From Rhynchopus sp. YZ270_cl-10 (taxonomy: Eukaryota; Euglenozoa; Diplonemea; Diplonemida; Diplonemidae): DNA of 64,000 bases. Below the pieces are notes generated by a model that had not been told where the DNA came from, did not search any database, and saw only the letters and a program-made list of their open reading frames with translations. The stretch is from positions 434,001-498,000 of the forward strand of contig OZ037916.1 of the NCBI GenBank assembly GCA_964035575.1, in the 5' to 3' direction. Below, piece by piece: positions 11,301-21,929 of the stretch (within the stretch, counting starts at the first letter, position 1; the number at the start of each line of letters is the position of its first letter). Made by a program: the position numbers and the translations under genes.

Positions 11301-14300
11301 GCCACGTGTGGCTGCCACACTCCTAGCCATGACCTCTACGTTAGTAGATTTCCAGGTTGACCGTAGAGCAACCAAACTTTTTTGCTTTTTTTGCTAACAC
11401 AAAAGTTAAAATCCCTAAGGAAAAGTTGGTACCAAAAGTGTCTCAAAATGGACATCTATTTTTTGGCTTTTTGACCACCTGTGTGGCTGCCACGTGGCAG
11501 CCACGTGGCAGCCACGCTGCCACGTGTGGCTGCCACACTCCTAGCCATGACCTCTACGTTAGTAGATTTCCAGGTTGACCGTAGAGCAACCAAACTTTTT
11601 TGCTTTTTTTGCTAACACAAAAGTTAAAATCCCTAAGGAAAAGTTGGTACCAAAAGTGTCTCAAAATGGACATCTATTTTTTGGCTTTTTGACCACCTGT
11701 GTGGCTGCCACGTGGCAGCCACGTGGCAGCCACGCTGCCACGTGTGGCTGCCACACTCCTAGCCATGACCTCTACGTTAGTAGATTTCCAGGTTGACCGT
11801 AGAGCAACCAAACTTTTTTGCTTTTTTTGCTAACACAAAAGTTAAAATCCCTAAGGAAAAGTTGGTACCAAAAGTGTCTCAAAATGGACATCTATTTTTT
11901 GGCTTTTTGACCACCTGTGTGGCTGCCACGTGGCAGCCACGTGGCAGCCACGCTGCCACGTGTGGCTGCCACACTCCTAGCCATGACCTCTACGTTAGTA
12001 GATTTCCAGGTTGACCGTAGAGCAACCAAACTTTTTTGCTTTTTTTGCTAACACAAAAGTTAAAATCCCTAAGGAAAAGTTGGTACCAAAAGTGTCTCAA
12101 AATGGACATCTATTTTTTGGCTTTTTGACCACCTGTGTGGCTGCCACGTGGCAGCCACGTGGCAGCCACGCTGCCACGTGTGGCTGCCACACTCCTAGCC
12201 ATGACCTCTACGTTAGTAGATTTCCAGGTTGACCGTAGAGCAACCAAACTTTTTTGCTTTTTTTGCTAACACAAAAGTTAAAATCCCTAAGGAAAAGTTG
12301 GTACCAAAAGTGTCTCAAAATGGACATCTATTTTTTGGCTTTTTGACCACCTGTGTGGCTGCCACGTGGCAGCCACGTGGCAGCCACGCTGCCACGTGTG
12401 GCTGCCACACTCCTAGCCATGACCTCTACGTTAGTAGATTTCCAGGTTGACCGTAGAGCAACCAAACTTTTTTGCTTTTTTTGCTAACACAAAAGTTAAA
12501 ATCCCTAAGGAAAAGTTGGTACCAAAAGTGTCTCAAAATGGACATCTATTTTTTGGCTTTTTGACCACCTGTGTGGCTGCCACGTGGCAGCCACGTGGCA
12601 GCCACGCTGCCACGTGTGGCTGCCACACTCCTAGCCATGACCTCTACGTTAGTAGATTTCCAGGTTGACCGTAGAGCAACCAAACTTTTTTGCTTTTTTT
12701 GCTAACACAAAAGTTAAAATCCCTAAGGAAAAGTTGGTACCAAAAGTGTCTCAAAATGGACATCTATTTTTTGGCTTTTTGACCACCTGTGTGGCTGCCA
12801 CGTGGCAGCCACGTGGCAGCCACGCTGCCACGTGTGGCTGCCACACTCCTAGCCATGACCTCTACGTTAGTAGATTTCCAGGTTGACCGTAGAGCAACCA
12901 AACTTTTTTGCTTTTTTTGCTAACACAAAAGTTAAAATCCCTAAGGAAAAGTTGGTACCAAAAGTGTCTCAAAATGGACATCTATTTTTTGGCTTTTTGA
13001 CCACCTGTGTGGCTGCCACGTGGCAGCCACGTGGCAGCCACGCTGCCACGTGTGGCTGCCACACTCCTAGCCATGACCTCTACGTTAGTAGATTTCCAGG
13101 TTGACCGTAGAGCAACCAAACTTTTTTGCTTTTTTTGCTAACACAAAAGTTAAAATCCCTAAGGAAAAGTTGGTACCAAAAGTGTCTCAAAATGGACATC
13201 TATTTTTTGGCTTTTTGACCACCTGTGTGGCTGCCACGTGGCAGCCACGTGGCAGCCACGCTGCCACGTGTGGCTGCCACACTCCTAGCCATGACCTCTA
13301 CGTTAGTAGATTTCCAGGTTGACCGTAGAGCAACCAAACTTTTTTGCTTTTTTTGCTAACACAAAAGTTAAAATCCCTAAGGAAAAGTTGGTACCAAAAG
13401 TGTCTCAAAATGGACATCTATTTTTTGGCTTTTTGACCACCTGTGTGGCTGCCACGTGGCAGCCACGTGGCAGCCACGCTGCCACGTGTGGCTGCCACAC
13501 TCCTAGCCATGACCTCTACGTTAGTAGATTTCCAGGTTGACCGTAGAGCAACCAAACTTTTTTGCTTTTTTTGCTAACACAAAAGTTAAAATCCCTAAGG
13601 AAAAGTTGGTACCAAAAGTGTCTCAAAATGGACATCTATTTTTTGGCTTTTTGACCACCTGTGTGGCTGCCACGTGGCAGCCACGTGGCAGCCACGCTGC
13701 CACGTGTGGCTGCCACACTCCTAGCCATGACCTCTACGTTAGTAGATTTCCAGGTTGACCGTAGAGCAACCAAACTTTTTTGCTTTTTTTGCTAACACAA
13801 AAGTTAAAATCCCTAAGGAAAAGTTGGTACCAAAAGTGTCTCAAAATGGACATCTATTTTTTGGCTTTTTGACCACCTGTGTGGCTGCCACGTGGCAGCC
13901 ACGTGGCAGCCACGCTGCCACGTGTGGCTGCCACACTCCTAGCCATGACCTCTACGTTAGTAGATTTCCAGGTTGACCGTAGAGCAACCAAACTTTTTTG
14001 CTTTTTTTGCTAACACAAAAGTTAAAATCCCTAAGGAAAAGTTGGTACCAAAAGTGTCTCAAAATGGACATCTATTTTTTGGCTTTTTGACCACCTGTGT
14101 GGCTGCCACGTGGCAGCCACGTGGCAGCCACGCTGCCACGTGTGGCTGCCACACTCCTAGCCATGACCTCTACGTTAGTAGATTTCCAGGTTGACCGTAG
14201 AGCAACCAAACTTTTTTGCTTTTTTTGCTAACACAAAAGTTAAAATCCCTAAGGAAAAGTTGGTACCAAAAGTGTCTCAAAATGGACATCTATTTTTTGG

Positions 14301-17300
14301 CTTTTTGACCACCTGTGTGGCTGCCACGTGGCAGCCACGTGGCAGCCACGCTGCCACGTGTGGCTGCCACACTCCTAGCCATGACCTCTACGTTAGTAGA
14401 TTTCCAGGTTGACCGTAGAGCAACCAAACTTTTTTGCTTTTTTTGCTAACACAAAAGTTAAAATCCCTAAGGAAAAGTTGGTACCAAAAGTGTCTCAAAA
14501 TGGACATCTATTTTTTGGCTTTTTGACCACCTGTGTGGCTGCCACGTGGCAGCCACGTGGCAGCCACGCTGCCACGTGTGGCTGCCACACTCCTAGCCAT
14601 GACCTCTACGTTAGTAGATTTCCAGGTTGACCGTAGAGCAACCAAACTTTTTTGCTTTTTTTGCTAACACAAAAGTTAAAATCCCTAAGGAAAAGTTGGT
14701 ACCAAAAGTGTCTCAAAATGGACATCTATTTTTTGGCTTTTTGACCACCTGTGTGGCTGCCACGTGGCAGCCACGTGGCAGCCACGCTGCCACGTGTGGC
14801 TGCCACACTCCTAGCCATGACCTCTACGTTAGTAGATTTCCAGGTTGACCGTAGAGCAACCAAACTTTTTTGCTTTTTTTGCTAACACAAAAGTTAAAAT
14901 CCCTAAGGAAAAGTTGGTACCAAAAGTGTCTCAAAATGGACATCTATTTTTTGGCTTTTTGACCACCTGTGTGGCTGCCACGTGGCAGCCACGTGGCAGC
15001 CACGCTGCCACGTGTGGCTGCCACACTCCTAGCCATGACCTCTACGTTAGTAGATTTCCAGGTTGACCGTAGAGCAACCAAACTTTTTTGCTTTTTTTGC
15101 TAACACAAAAGTTAAAATCCCTAAGGAAAAGTTGGTACCAAAAGTGTCTCAAAATGGACATCTATTTTTTGGCTTTTTGACCACCTGTGTGGCTGCCACG
15201 TGGCAGCCACGTGGCAGCCACGCTGCCACGTGTGGCTGCCACACTCCTAGCCATGACCTCTACGTTAGTAGATTTCCAGGTTGACCGTAGAGCAACCAAA
15301 CTTTTTTGCTTTTTTTGCTAACACAAAAGTTAAAATCCCTAAGGAAAAGTTGGTACCAAAAGTGTCTCAAAATGGACATCTATTTTTTGGCTTTTTGACC
15401 ACCTGTGTGGCTGCCACGTGGCAGCCACGTGGCAGCCACGCTGCCACGTGTGGCTGCCACACTCCTAGCCATGACCTCTACGTTAGTAGATTTCCAGGTT
15501 GACCGTAGAGCAACCAAACTTTTTTGCTTTTTTTGCTAACACAAAAGTTAAAATCCCTAAGGAAAAGTTGGTACCAAAAGTGTCTCAAAATGGACATCTA
15601 TTTTTTGGCTTTTTGACCACCTGTGTGGCTGCCACGTGGCAGCCACGTGGCAGCCACGCTGCCACGTGTGGCTGCCACACTCCTAGCCATGACCTCTACG
15701 TTAGTAGATTTCCAGGTTGACCGTAGAGCAACCAAACTTTTTTGCTTTTTTTGCTAACACAAAAGTTAAAATCCCTAAGGAAAAGTTGGTACCAAAAGTG
15801 TCTCAAAATGGACATCTATTTTTTGGCTTTTTGACCACCTGTGTGGCTGCCACGTGGCAGCCACGTGGCAGCCACGCTGCCACGTGTGGCTGCCACACTC
15901 CTAGCCATGACCTCTACGTTAGTAGATTTCCAGGTTGACCGTAGAGCAACCAAACTTTTTTGCTTTTTTTGCTAACACAAAAGTTAAAATCCCTAAGGAA
16001 AAGTTGGTACCAAAAGTGTCTCAAAATGGACATCTATTTTTTGGCTTTTTGACCACCTGTGTGGCTGCCACGTGGCAGCCACGTGGCAGCCACGCTGCCA
16101 CGTGTGGCTGCCACACTCCTAGCCATGACCTCTACGTTAGTAGATTTCCAGGTTGACCGTAGAGCAACCAAACTTTTTTGCTTTTTTTGCTAACACAAAA
16201 GTTAAAATCCCTAAGGAAAAGTTGGTACCAAAAGTGTCTCAAAATGGACATCTATTTTTTGGCTTTTTGACCACCTGTGTGGCTGCCACGTGGCAGCCAC
16301 GTGGCAGCCACGCTGCCACGTGTGGCTGCCACACTCCTAGCCATGACCTCTACGTTAGTAGATTTCCAGGTTGACCGTAGAGCAACCAAACTTTTTTGCT
16401 TTTTTTGCTAACACAAAAGTTAAAATCCCTAAGGAAAAGTTGGTACCAAAAGTGTCTCAAAATGGACATCTATTTTTTGGCTTTTTGACCACCTGTGTGG
16501 CTGCCACGTGGCAGCCACGTGGCAGCCACGCTGCCACGTGTGGCTGCCACACTCCTAGCCATGACCTCTACGTTAGTAGATTTCCAGGTTGACCGTAGAG
16601 CAACCAAACTTTTTTGCTTTTTTTGCTAACACAAAAGTTAAAATCCCTAAGGAAAAGTTGGTACCAAAAGTGTCTCAAAATGGACATCTATTTTTTGGCT
16701 TTTTGACCACCTGTGTGGCTGCCACGTGGCAGCCACGTGGCAGCCACGCTGCCACGTGTGGCTGCCACACTCCTAGCCATGACCTCTACGTTAGTAGATT
16801 TCCAGGTTGACCGTAGAGCAACCAAACTTTTTTGCTTTTTTTGCTAACACAAAAGTTAAAATCCCTAAGGAAAAGTTGGTACCAAAAGTGTCTCAAAATG
16901 GACATCTATTTTTTGGCTTTTTGACCACCTGTGTGGCTGCCACGTGGCAGCCACGTGGCAGCCACGCTGCCACGTGTGGCTGCCACACTCCTAGCCATGA
17001 CCTCTACGTTAGTAGATTTCCAGGTTGACCGTAGAGCAACCAAACTTTTTTGCTTTTTTTGCTAACACAAAAGTTAAAATCCCTAAGGAAAAGTTGGTAC
17101 CAAAAGTGTCTCAAAATGGACATCTATTTTTTGGCTTTTTGACCACCTGTGTGGCTGCCACGTGGCAGCCACGTGGCAGCCACGCTGCCACGTGTGGCTG
17201 CCACACTCCTAGCCATGACCTCTACGTTAGTAGATTTCCAGGTTGACCGTAGAGCAACCAAACTTTTTTGCTTTTTTTGCTAACACAAAAGTTAAAATCC

Positions 17301-18308
17301 CTAAGGAAAAGTTGGTACCAAAAGTGTCTCAAAATGGACATCTATTTTTTGGCTTTTTGACCACCTGTGTGGCTGCCACGTGGCAGCCACGTGGCAGCCA
17401 CGCTGCCACGTGTGGCTGCCACACTCCTAGCCATGACCTCTACGTTAGTAGATTTCCAGGTTGACCGTAGAGCAACCAAACTTTTTTGCTTTTTTTGCTA
17501 ACACAAAAGTTAAAATCCCTAAGGAAAAGTTGGTACCAAAAGTGTCTCAAAATGGACATCTATTTTTTGGCTTTTTGACCACCTGTGTGGCTGCCACGTG
17601 GCAGCCACGTGGCAGCCACGCTGCCACGTGTGGCTGCCACACTCCTAGCCATGACCTCTACGTTAGTAGATTTCCAGGTTGACCGTAGAGCAACCAAACT
17701 TTTTTGCTTTTTTTGCTAACACAAAAGTTAAAATCCCTAAGGAAAAGTTGGTACCAAAAGTGTCTCAAAATGGACATCTATTTTTTGGCTTTTTGACCAC
17801 CTGTGTGGCTGCCACGTGGCAGCCACGTGGCAGCCACGCTGCCACGTGTGGCTGCCACACTCCTAGCCATGACCTCTACGTTAGTAGATTTCCAGGTTGA
17901 CCGTAGAGCAACCAAACTTTTTTGCTTTTTTTGCTAACACAAAAGTTAAAATCCCTAAGGAAAAGTTGGTACCAAAAGTGTCTCAAAATGGACATCTATT
18001 TTTTGGCTTTTTGACCACCTGTGTGGCTGCCACGTGGCAGCCACGTGGCAGCCACGCTGCCACGTGTGGCTGCCACACTCCTAGCCATGACCTCTACGTT
18101 AGTAGATTTCCAGGTTGACCGTAGAGCAACCAAACTTTTTTGCTTTTTTTGCTAACACAAAAGTTAAAATCCCTAAGGAAAAGTTGGTACCAAAAGTGTC
18201 TCAAAATGGACATCTATTTTTTGGCTTTTTGACCACCTGTGTGGCTGCCACGTGGCAGCCACGTGGCAGCCACGCTGCCACGTGTGGCTGCCACACTCCT
18301 AGCCATGA
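5294..18308 (+). repeat. 218-bp satellite array, about 59.7 units, apparently identical
   Basis: The phase marker TTGACCGTAGAGCAACC recurs every 218 bp from 5470 to 18114, giving 58 exact intervals. I saw no difference between units. Each unit carries a GC-rich palindromic core (GTGGCTGCCACGTGGCAGCC and neighbours) and an AT-rich part with CACAAAAGTTAAAATCCC. A 73-codon frame repeats in every unit, but each copy opens at TTG rather than ATG and shows nothing protein-like. The last unit stops at AGCCATGA and joins the 38-bp satellite directly. Identity this complete means very recent amplification, strong homogenisation, or an assembler filling in a consensus. Confidence 0.97.
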
Positions 18309-18944
18309 GACGGGTCGTTTTGTTACGTACAAAACCGATGCTTCTAGACGGTGCGTTTTGTTACGTACAAAACCGATGCTTCTAGACGGTGCGTTTTGTT
18401 ACGTACAAAACCGACGCTTTTAGACGGTGCGTTTTGTCACGTACAAAACCGACGCTTTTAGACGGGTCGTTTTGTTACGTACAAAACCGATGCTTCTAGA
18501 CGGTGCGTTTTGTCACGAACAAAACCGACGCTTTTAGACGGTGCGTTTTGTCACGAACAAAACCGACGCTTTTAGACGGTGCGTTTTGTTACGTACAAAA
18601 CCGATGCTTTTAGACGGTGCGTTTTGTCACGTGCAAAACCGACGCTTTTAGACGGTGCGTTTTGTCACGTACAAAACCGACGCTTTTAGACGGTGCGTTT
18701 TGTCACGAACAAAACCGACGCTTTTAGACGGTGCGTTTTGTTACGTACAAAACCGATGCTTTTAGACGGTGCGTTTTGTCACGTGCAAAACCGACGCTTT
18801 TAGACGGTGCGTTTTGTCACGAACAAAACCGACGCTTTTAGACGGTGCGTTTTGTTACGTGCAAAACCGATGCTTCTAGACGGTGCGTTTTGTTACGTAC
18901 AAAACCCACGCTTTTAGACGGTGCGTTTTGTTGCACACAAAACC
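18309..18944 (+). repeat. 38-bp satellite, block 2 (about 17 units)
   Basis: Same unit and orientation as block 1, with the same set of central hexamers. It abuts the 218-bp array on the left and repeat A on the right (after TGCACACAAAACC). Confidence 0.95.
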
Positions 18945-18949
18945 AGAGG

Positions 18950-19350
18950 TATTACGTTGCGTTGGTTGTGTTCGGTTAGTTCCGTTAGATGTGTTCTATT
19001 AGTTACGTACACATCGGTTGTGTTGCTTTGCTGCTACATCCGTTACGTTGCGTTTATTGTTTACAGATCGTTTGGTGTACATCGCTTGCGTTGTGTTGAT
19101 TGTGTTTGGTTGCTTGCGTTCGTTGAGTTGCGTTACGTCGGTTCCGTGTGATTGGTTCAGGCCGTAACGTTCTGATCGGTTGCGTTGTGTCGTTTATATT
19201 CGTTCCGTTCACATCGTTCGGATTTGAACGGAACGATGTGAACGCAAGAAACGTATCGCATCGGTTGCTTTGGTTGGCTTTTGTGCGTTGCAATCCTTTA
19301 GTGCAGCAACGACTCCAGCCAGTGAGTGTTAAGGATTGCCAAAAAAATCG
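18950..19350 (+). repeat. Degenerate GTTGCGTTCG-rich repeat, right copy (repeat A)
   Basis: Same words, same hairpin (19208-19246, one mismatch in the stem) and same 3' end (CCAGTGAGTGTTAAGGATTG) as the left copy at 1-505. The two copies flank the satellite domain in direct orientation. Confidence 0.8.
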
Positions 19351-19996
19351 GATTCTCTAGCTGTACCTGTATGGTAACGTGTTATTATTTTGGCTGTACT
19401 TACAAAGCAACCTAGAACGTAAGTGACCATTCCTGTGTTTGTTTTAGGGTGACCTATTTTTGTAGTGTGCTGGCGCTGATACCTGTTGTACTGGCAAAGG
19501 ACTCGTTGTGGGATTGTGGGTGGATTTTGCTTTAGCATACCTTTGAACTTTGTGGGTGTTGAATGGTGGGTTGTGTGGAGTTTCAATGGGAAGTTGTGAT
19601 GGAAGCTGTGTGATCACCGCCTCGTTCTGTCACTGCGTAACGGAGTTTGCAACGCCAGACACCGGTTTTGGGACAAAGGTTTACCGTGTTTGGTAACCAA
19701 GTAACTTTAAATTACTGTGTACATAGTGTTAAGGGATAATACATAGAGTGATCTGAGATTGCAAAACAGTTGTTATATTTTTTGTGTTTGTGTTTTGTCA
19801 GTTGTGTTGTACCCTGTGCCGGTATAATCAAGCTTTGGAAATCCATAATAATTATTTGTTTTGTTACCACCCAGGGTCCCCTCTAATTTCTGTACCCCCC
19901 GACGAATAATTTTTATCGAGATAAAGTTGAGTTACTATCTCAACCAGACATAACACCCGCACCTTACACGTAAATAAATGTTTTCATGATTTGGCT
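19351..19996 (+). other. Spacer upstream of the first gene
   Basis: Unique, moderately AT-rich sequence without recognised repeats. A candidate acceptor AG lies at 19946-19947, 49 nt before the ATG at 19997. Confidence 0.4.
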
Positions 19997-20719
19997 ATGT
20001 TTGCTGAGTTTTCTGCGGGCGAACTGGTTGAAGGGTGGGGATCTGACGTGAAACCGCAGGACACAGACACACCCCTTGTTGTAGATTCTTTAGGCTCGTT
20101 TGTCCCAGCGGCACCTAATGCGACCCGGAAAGGCAGGATCCTAGACAGCAGACGTGTGCACGGGAAATGTGCCCCACTTGAATGGAAGGCACGCTCTGTG
20201 TACAAACGAGCTGAGTTCGTGTGTGCGAGGGACCATGCGTTGGACCTGCCCTCACCGCGGCCGATGCACCCTGCACATGACAGTGTCGCTTCAACGTCAG
20301 CTACAGCCTCAGTGCACCCTCTGCGGCGAACGTTCCTTCCACGCCTGCACGGGTCAAAGGAATGGGAGCGCATGAAGGAGAAGGATGATATACAGTACCC
20401 AAACCCGGCTGTGGAGGCAGATAATACACAGTCACTTCTAAGTGCGAGCGGGAAGCGACGTGTGCTCACACGCGACAAGAGTGCGAAGACGACGCGGACC
20501 CCAGCCCTGGGAAAGGCACGACAATTCAGAGAGTATTCAAAGTGTTCGTACCTCCTCAAGAGCATAGATCGTGAGCGTGCGAAGTTGGAAAGGAAAAGCA
20601 AGGCGCTGTGCGATATGATGGAGCAAGAAACACGTGATGCACAAATACAACGTATGACTGCAGATGCAGGGTGGCGAAAACTCAGCGGGGTGCTTGAGTC
20701 GGTTCGTGAGGTGTGCTAA
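19997..20719 (+). CDS. Hypothetical protein, 240 aa, C-terminal coiled coil
   Basis: I do not recognise a family. The first in-frame ATG is at 19997; the frame is open slightly upstream, but only from a TTG. The protein is hydrophilic, has no signal peptide or membrane segment, and is basic over much of its length. Residues about 185-225 (SIDRERAKLERKSK, MMEQETRDAQIQRM) look like a short charged coiled coil. Codon use is mixed and GC-richer than the flanks, which supports a real gene. A 205-codon frame on the other strand overlaps it; I prefer the + strand because it agrees in direction with all other genes, has a normal residue mix and ends cleanly before a spacer. It could also be an exon of a larger gene. 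Confidence 0.5.
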   Translation: MFAEFSAGELVEGWGSDVKPQDTDTPLVVDSLGSFVPAAPNATRKGRILDSRRVHGKCAPLEWKARSVYKRAEFVCARDHALDLPSPRPMHPAHDSVASTSATASVHPLRRTFLPRLHGSKEWERMKEKDDIQYPNPAVEADNTQSLLSASGKRRVLTRDKSAKTTRTPALGKARQFREYSKCSYLLKSIDRERAKLERKSKALCDMMEQETRDAQIQRMTADAGWRKLSGVLESVREVC

Positions 20720-20953
20720 CCTACCCCTTTTTCTGTGAGTGCCTGCAGTTTTCCAGCAGGCAGTCTCCCAAGAGAATCTTAAAACCGTCTGCTCTACCAA
20801 CTTATGCTTATAGTATTGCTTTATTTTATTTCTTTGACAGTGGTTTTGGGTAAGTAAGATGTGTTTTACAGGTTATGTTCTCTAATGAGTCCTTTTCTGA
20901 CACACATCCCCACCTGCAACACCACCACTACCCCGTCCCTATAGAAGGCGCCC

Positions 20954-21271
20954 ATGCCGAAGTACGTCTACCCCTTAAGCGACTCTCGGGCTTTAGAGTT
21001 TGCTGATGACCGGTACAGACGTCACACACGCATGCATCGTATGGGCGAGACACGCCACCCACCTTCGTTCAAGACGCCAGTCACCACACCCGAGTTAGAG
21101 GGCCCTATCCCGTCTGGCAATACAGCAGACAGCACGCTCGATCTGCCTGACAGCCCAACTGTCCGTACATCGTTCTGTGTCAAGTCTGCAAGTGGCGAGT
21201 ACATGTCTGGTGTCTCGAGAGTTTTTCCGAGGTATGTTCCTAAATTATTAACTCTTTACGGACAGCAGTGA
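20954..21271 (+). CDS. Hypothetical small protein, 105 aa, or a first exon
   Basis: No family recognised. The ATG at 20954 follows a strong C/T-rich tract and an AG at 20943-20944. The translation is polar and proline/threonine-rich (MPKYVYPLSDSRALEF at the start), with no membrane segment. Coding composition weakens after about 21231, exactly where AG|GTATGT, a good 5' splice-site match, occurs. The real exon may therefore end there and continue downstream; a TTTCAG at 22130-22135 opens a further in-phase stretch of about 42 codons ending at 22261. Either a short intronless gene, a two-exon gene or a chance frame is possible. Confidence 0.3.
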   Translation: MPKYVYPLSDSRALEFADDRYRRHTRMHRMGETRHPPSFKTPVTTPELEGPIPSGNTADSTLDLPDSPTVRTSFCVKSASGEYMSGVSRVFPRYVPKLLTLYGQQ

Positions 21272-21526
21272 GTCATACATGTCCACGCAAGTGTAAGACT
21301 GGACTTTTTTTTGATAAAACAACTTGTTGTCAATTCTAAAAAGATTGGAGGCAGCGCTGCAGGGCAAACAAAACGGATTGAAAAAAACAGAAGCTTGCTT
21401 GTTTTCTTTGAGCACTCAATTAACCACAACAACCGTACTTCAGTTTAACACATTTTTTCACCTTTTTGTTTTCCCGGCTTTGAGCGTACAAACAAAAGAC
21501 CCGATCTTTTTTTATCGATTCTTTTA

Positions 21527-21922
21527 CTGGGGGGGGGGGGGGGGGGGCGAATAAACGAGGTAATTCGAATAAAGCACGTACGTCGAATAAAGCACGCATT
21601 TGAAAAATGGGTTTTTTGCTTTTTTTTTCCGTCGAATAAAGCACGTACGTGTTTTATTCGACTTTTTGAACTTTTCCTGTGTTGTGACAAGGTAGTTCGT
21701 ATTTTACGAAAATTTAAGTCGCTGAAATTTTGTCCATTTTTCCGAATATGCCCCACCACAAGCTGGGATTGGCTCGGAAATGCAGCAAAATCACCTCTTG
21801 GGCGAAAAAAAATCGAAAAAAAAATTGCGACTGGAAAAACCTTTTTTTTTTTTAAAACCTCAGGATCTGAAGTGTAGGGACGACTAATAAAACACGTACG
21901 TGCTTTATTCGACCCCCCCCAG
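21527..21922. mobile_element. Short inverted-repeat element, TA target duplication (CTGGGG family)
   Basis: The element is 396 bp. It begins CTG plus a long G run plus CGAATAAA and ends with the complement, TTTATTCGAC plus a C run plus CAG. TA flanks both ends (21525-21526 and 21923-21924). CGAATAAAGCACGTACGT occurs three times near the left end (one copy partial) and inverted near both ends of the inner part. No transposase frame. The related element at 62818-63547 has the same ends. Confidence 0.75.
21723..21795 (+). repeat. Dispersed repeat fragment (GTCCATTTTT...CCCCACCAC)
   Basis: GTCCATTTTTCCGAATATG, CCCCACCACAAGCTGGGATT and GGCTCGGAAATGC match copies at about 33690-33785, 33850-33952, 34312-34375 and 43238-43310. 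Here the fragment lies inside the 396-bp TA-flanked element. Confidence 0.6.
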
Positions 21923-21929
21923 TAAATGT

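Noticed and set aside
5471-18423. Fifty-nine repeated frames of about 73 codons
   Set aside because: They are copies of one frame in the 218-bp satellite, opening at TTG, with no domain. Identity reflects the DNA repeat, not selection on a protein.
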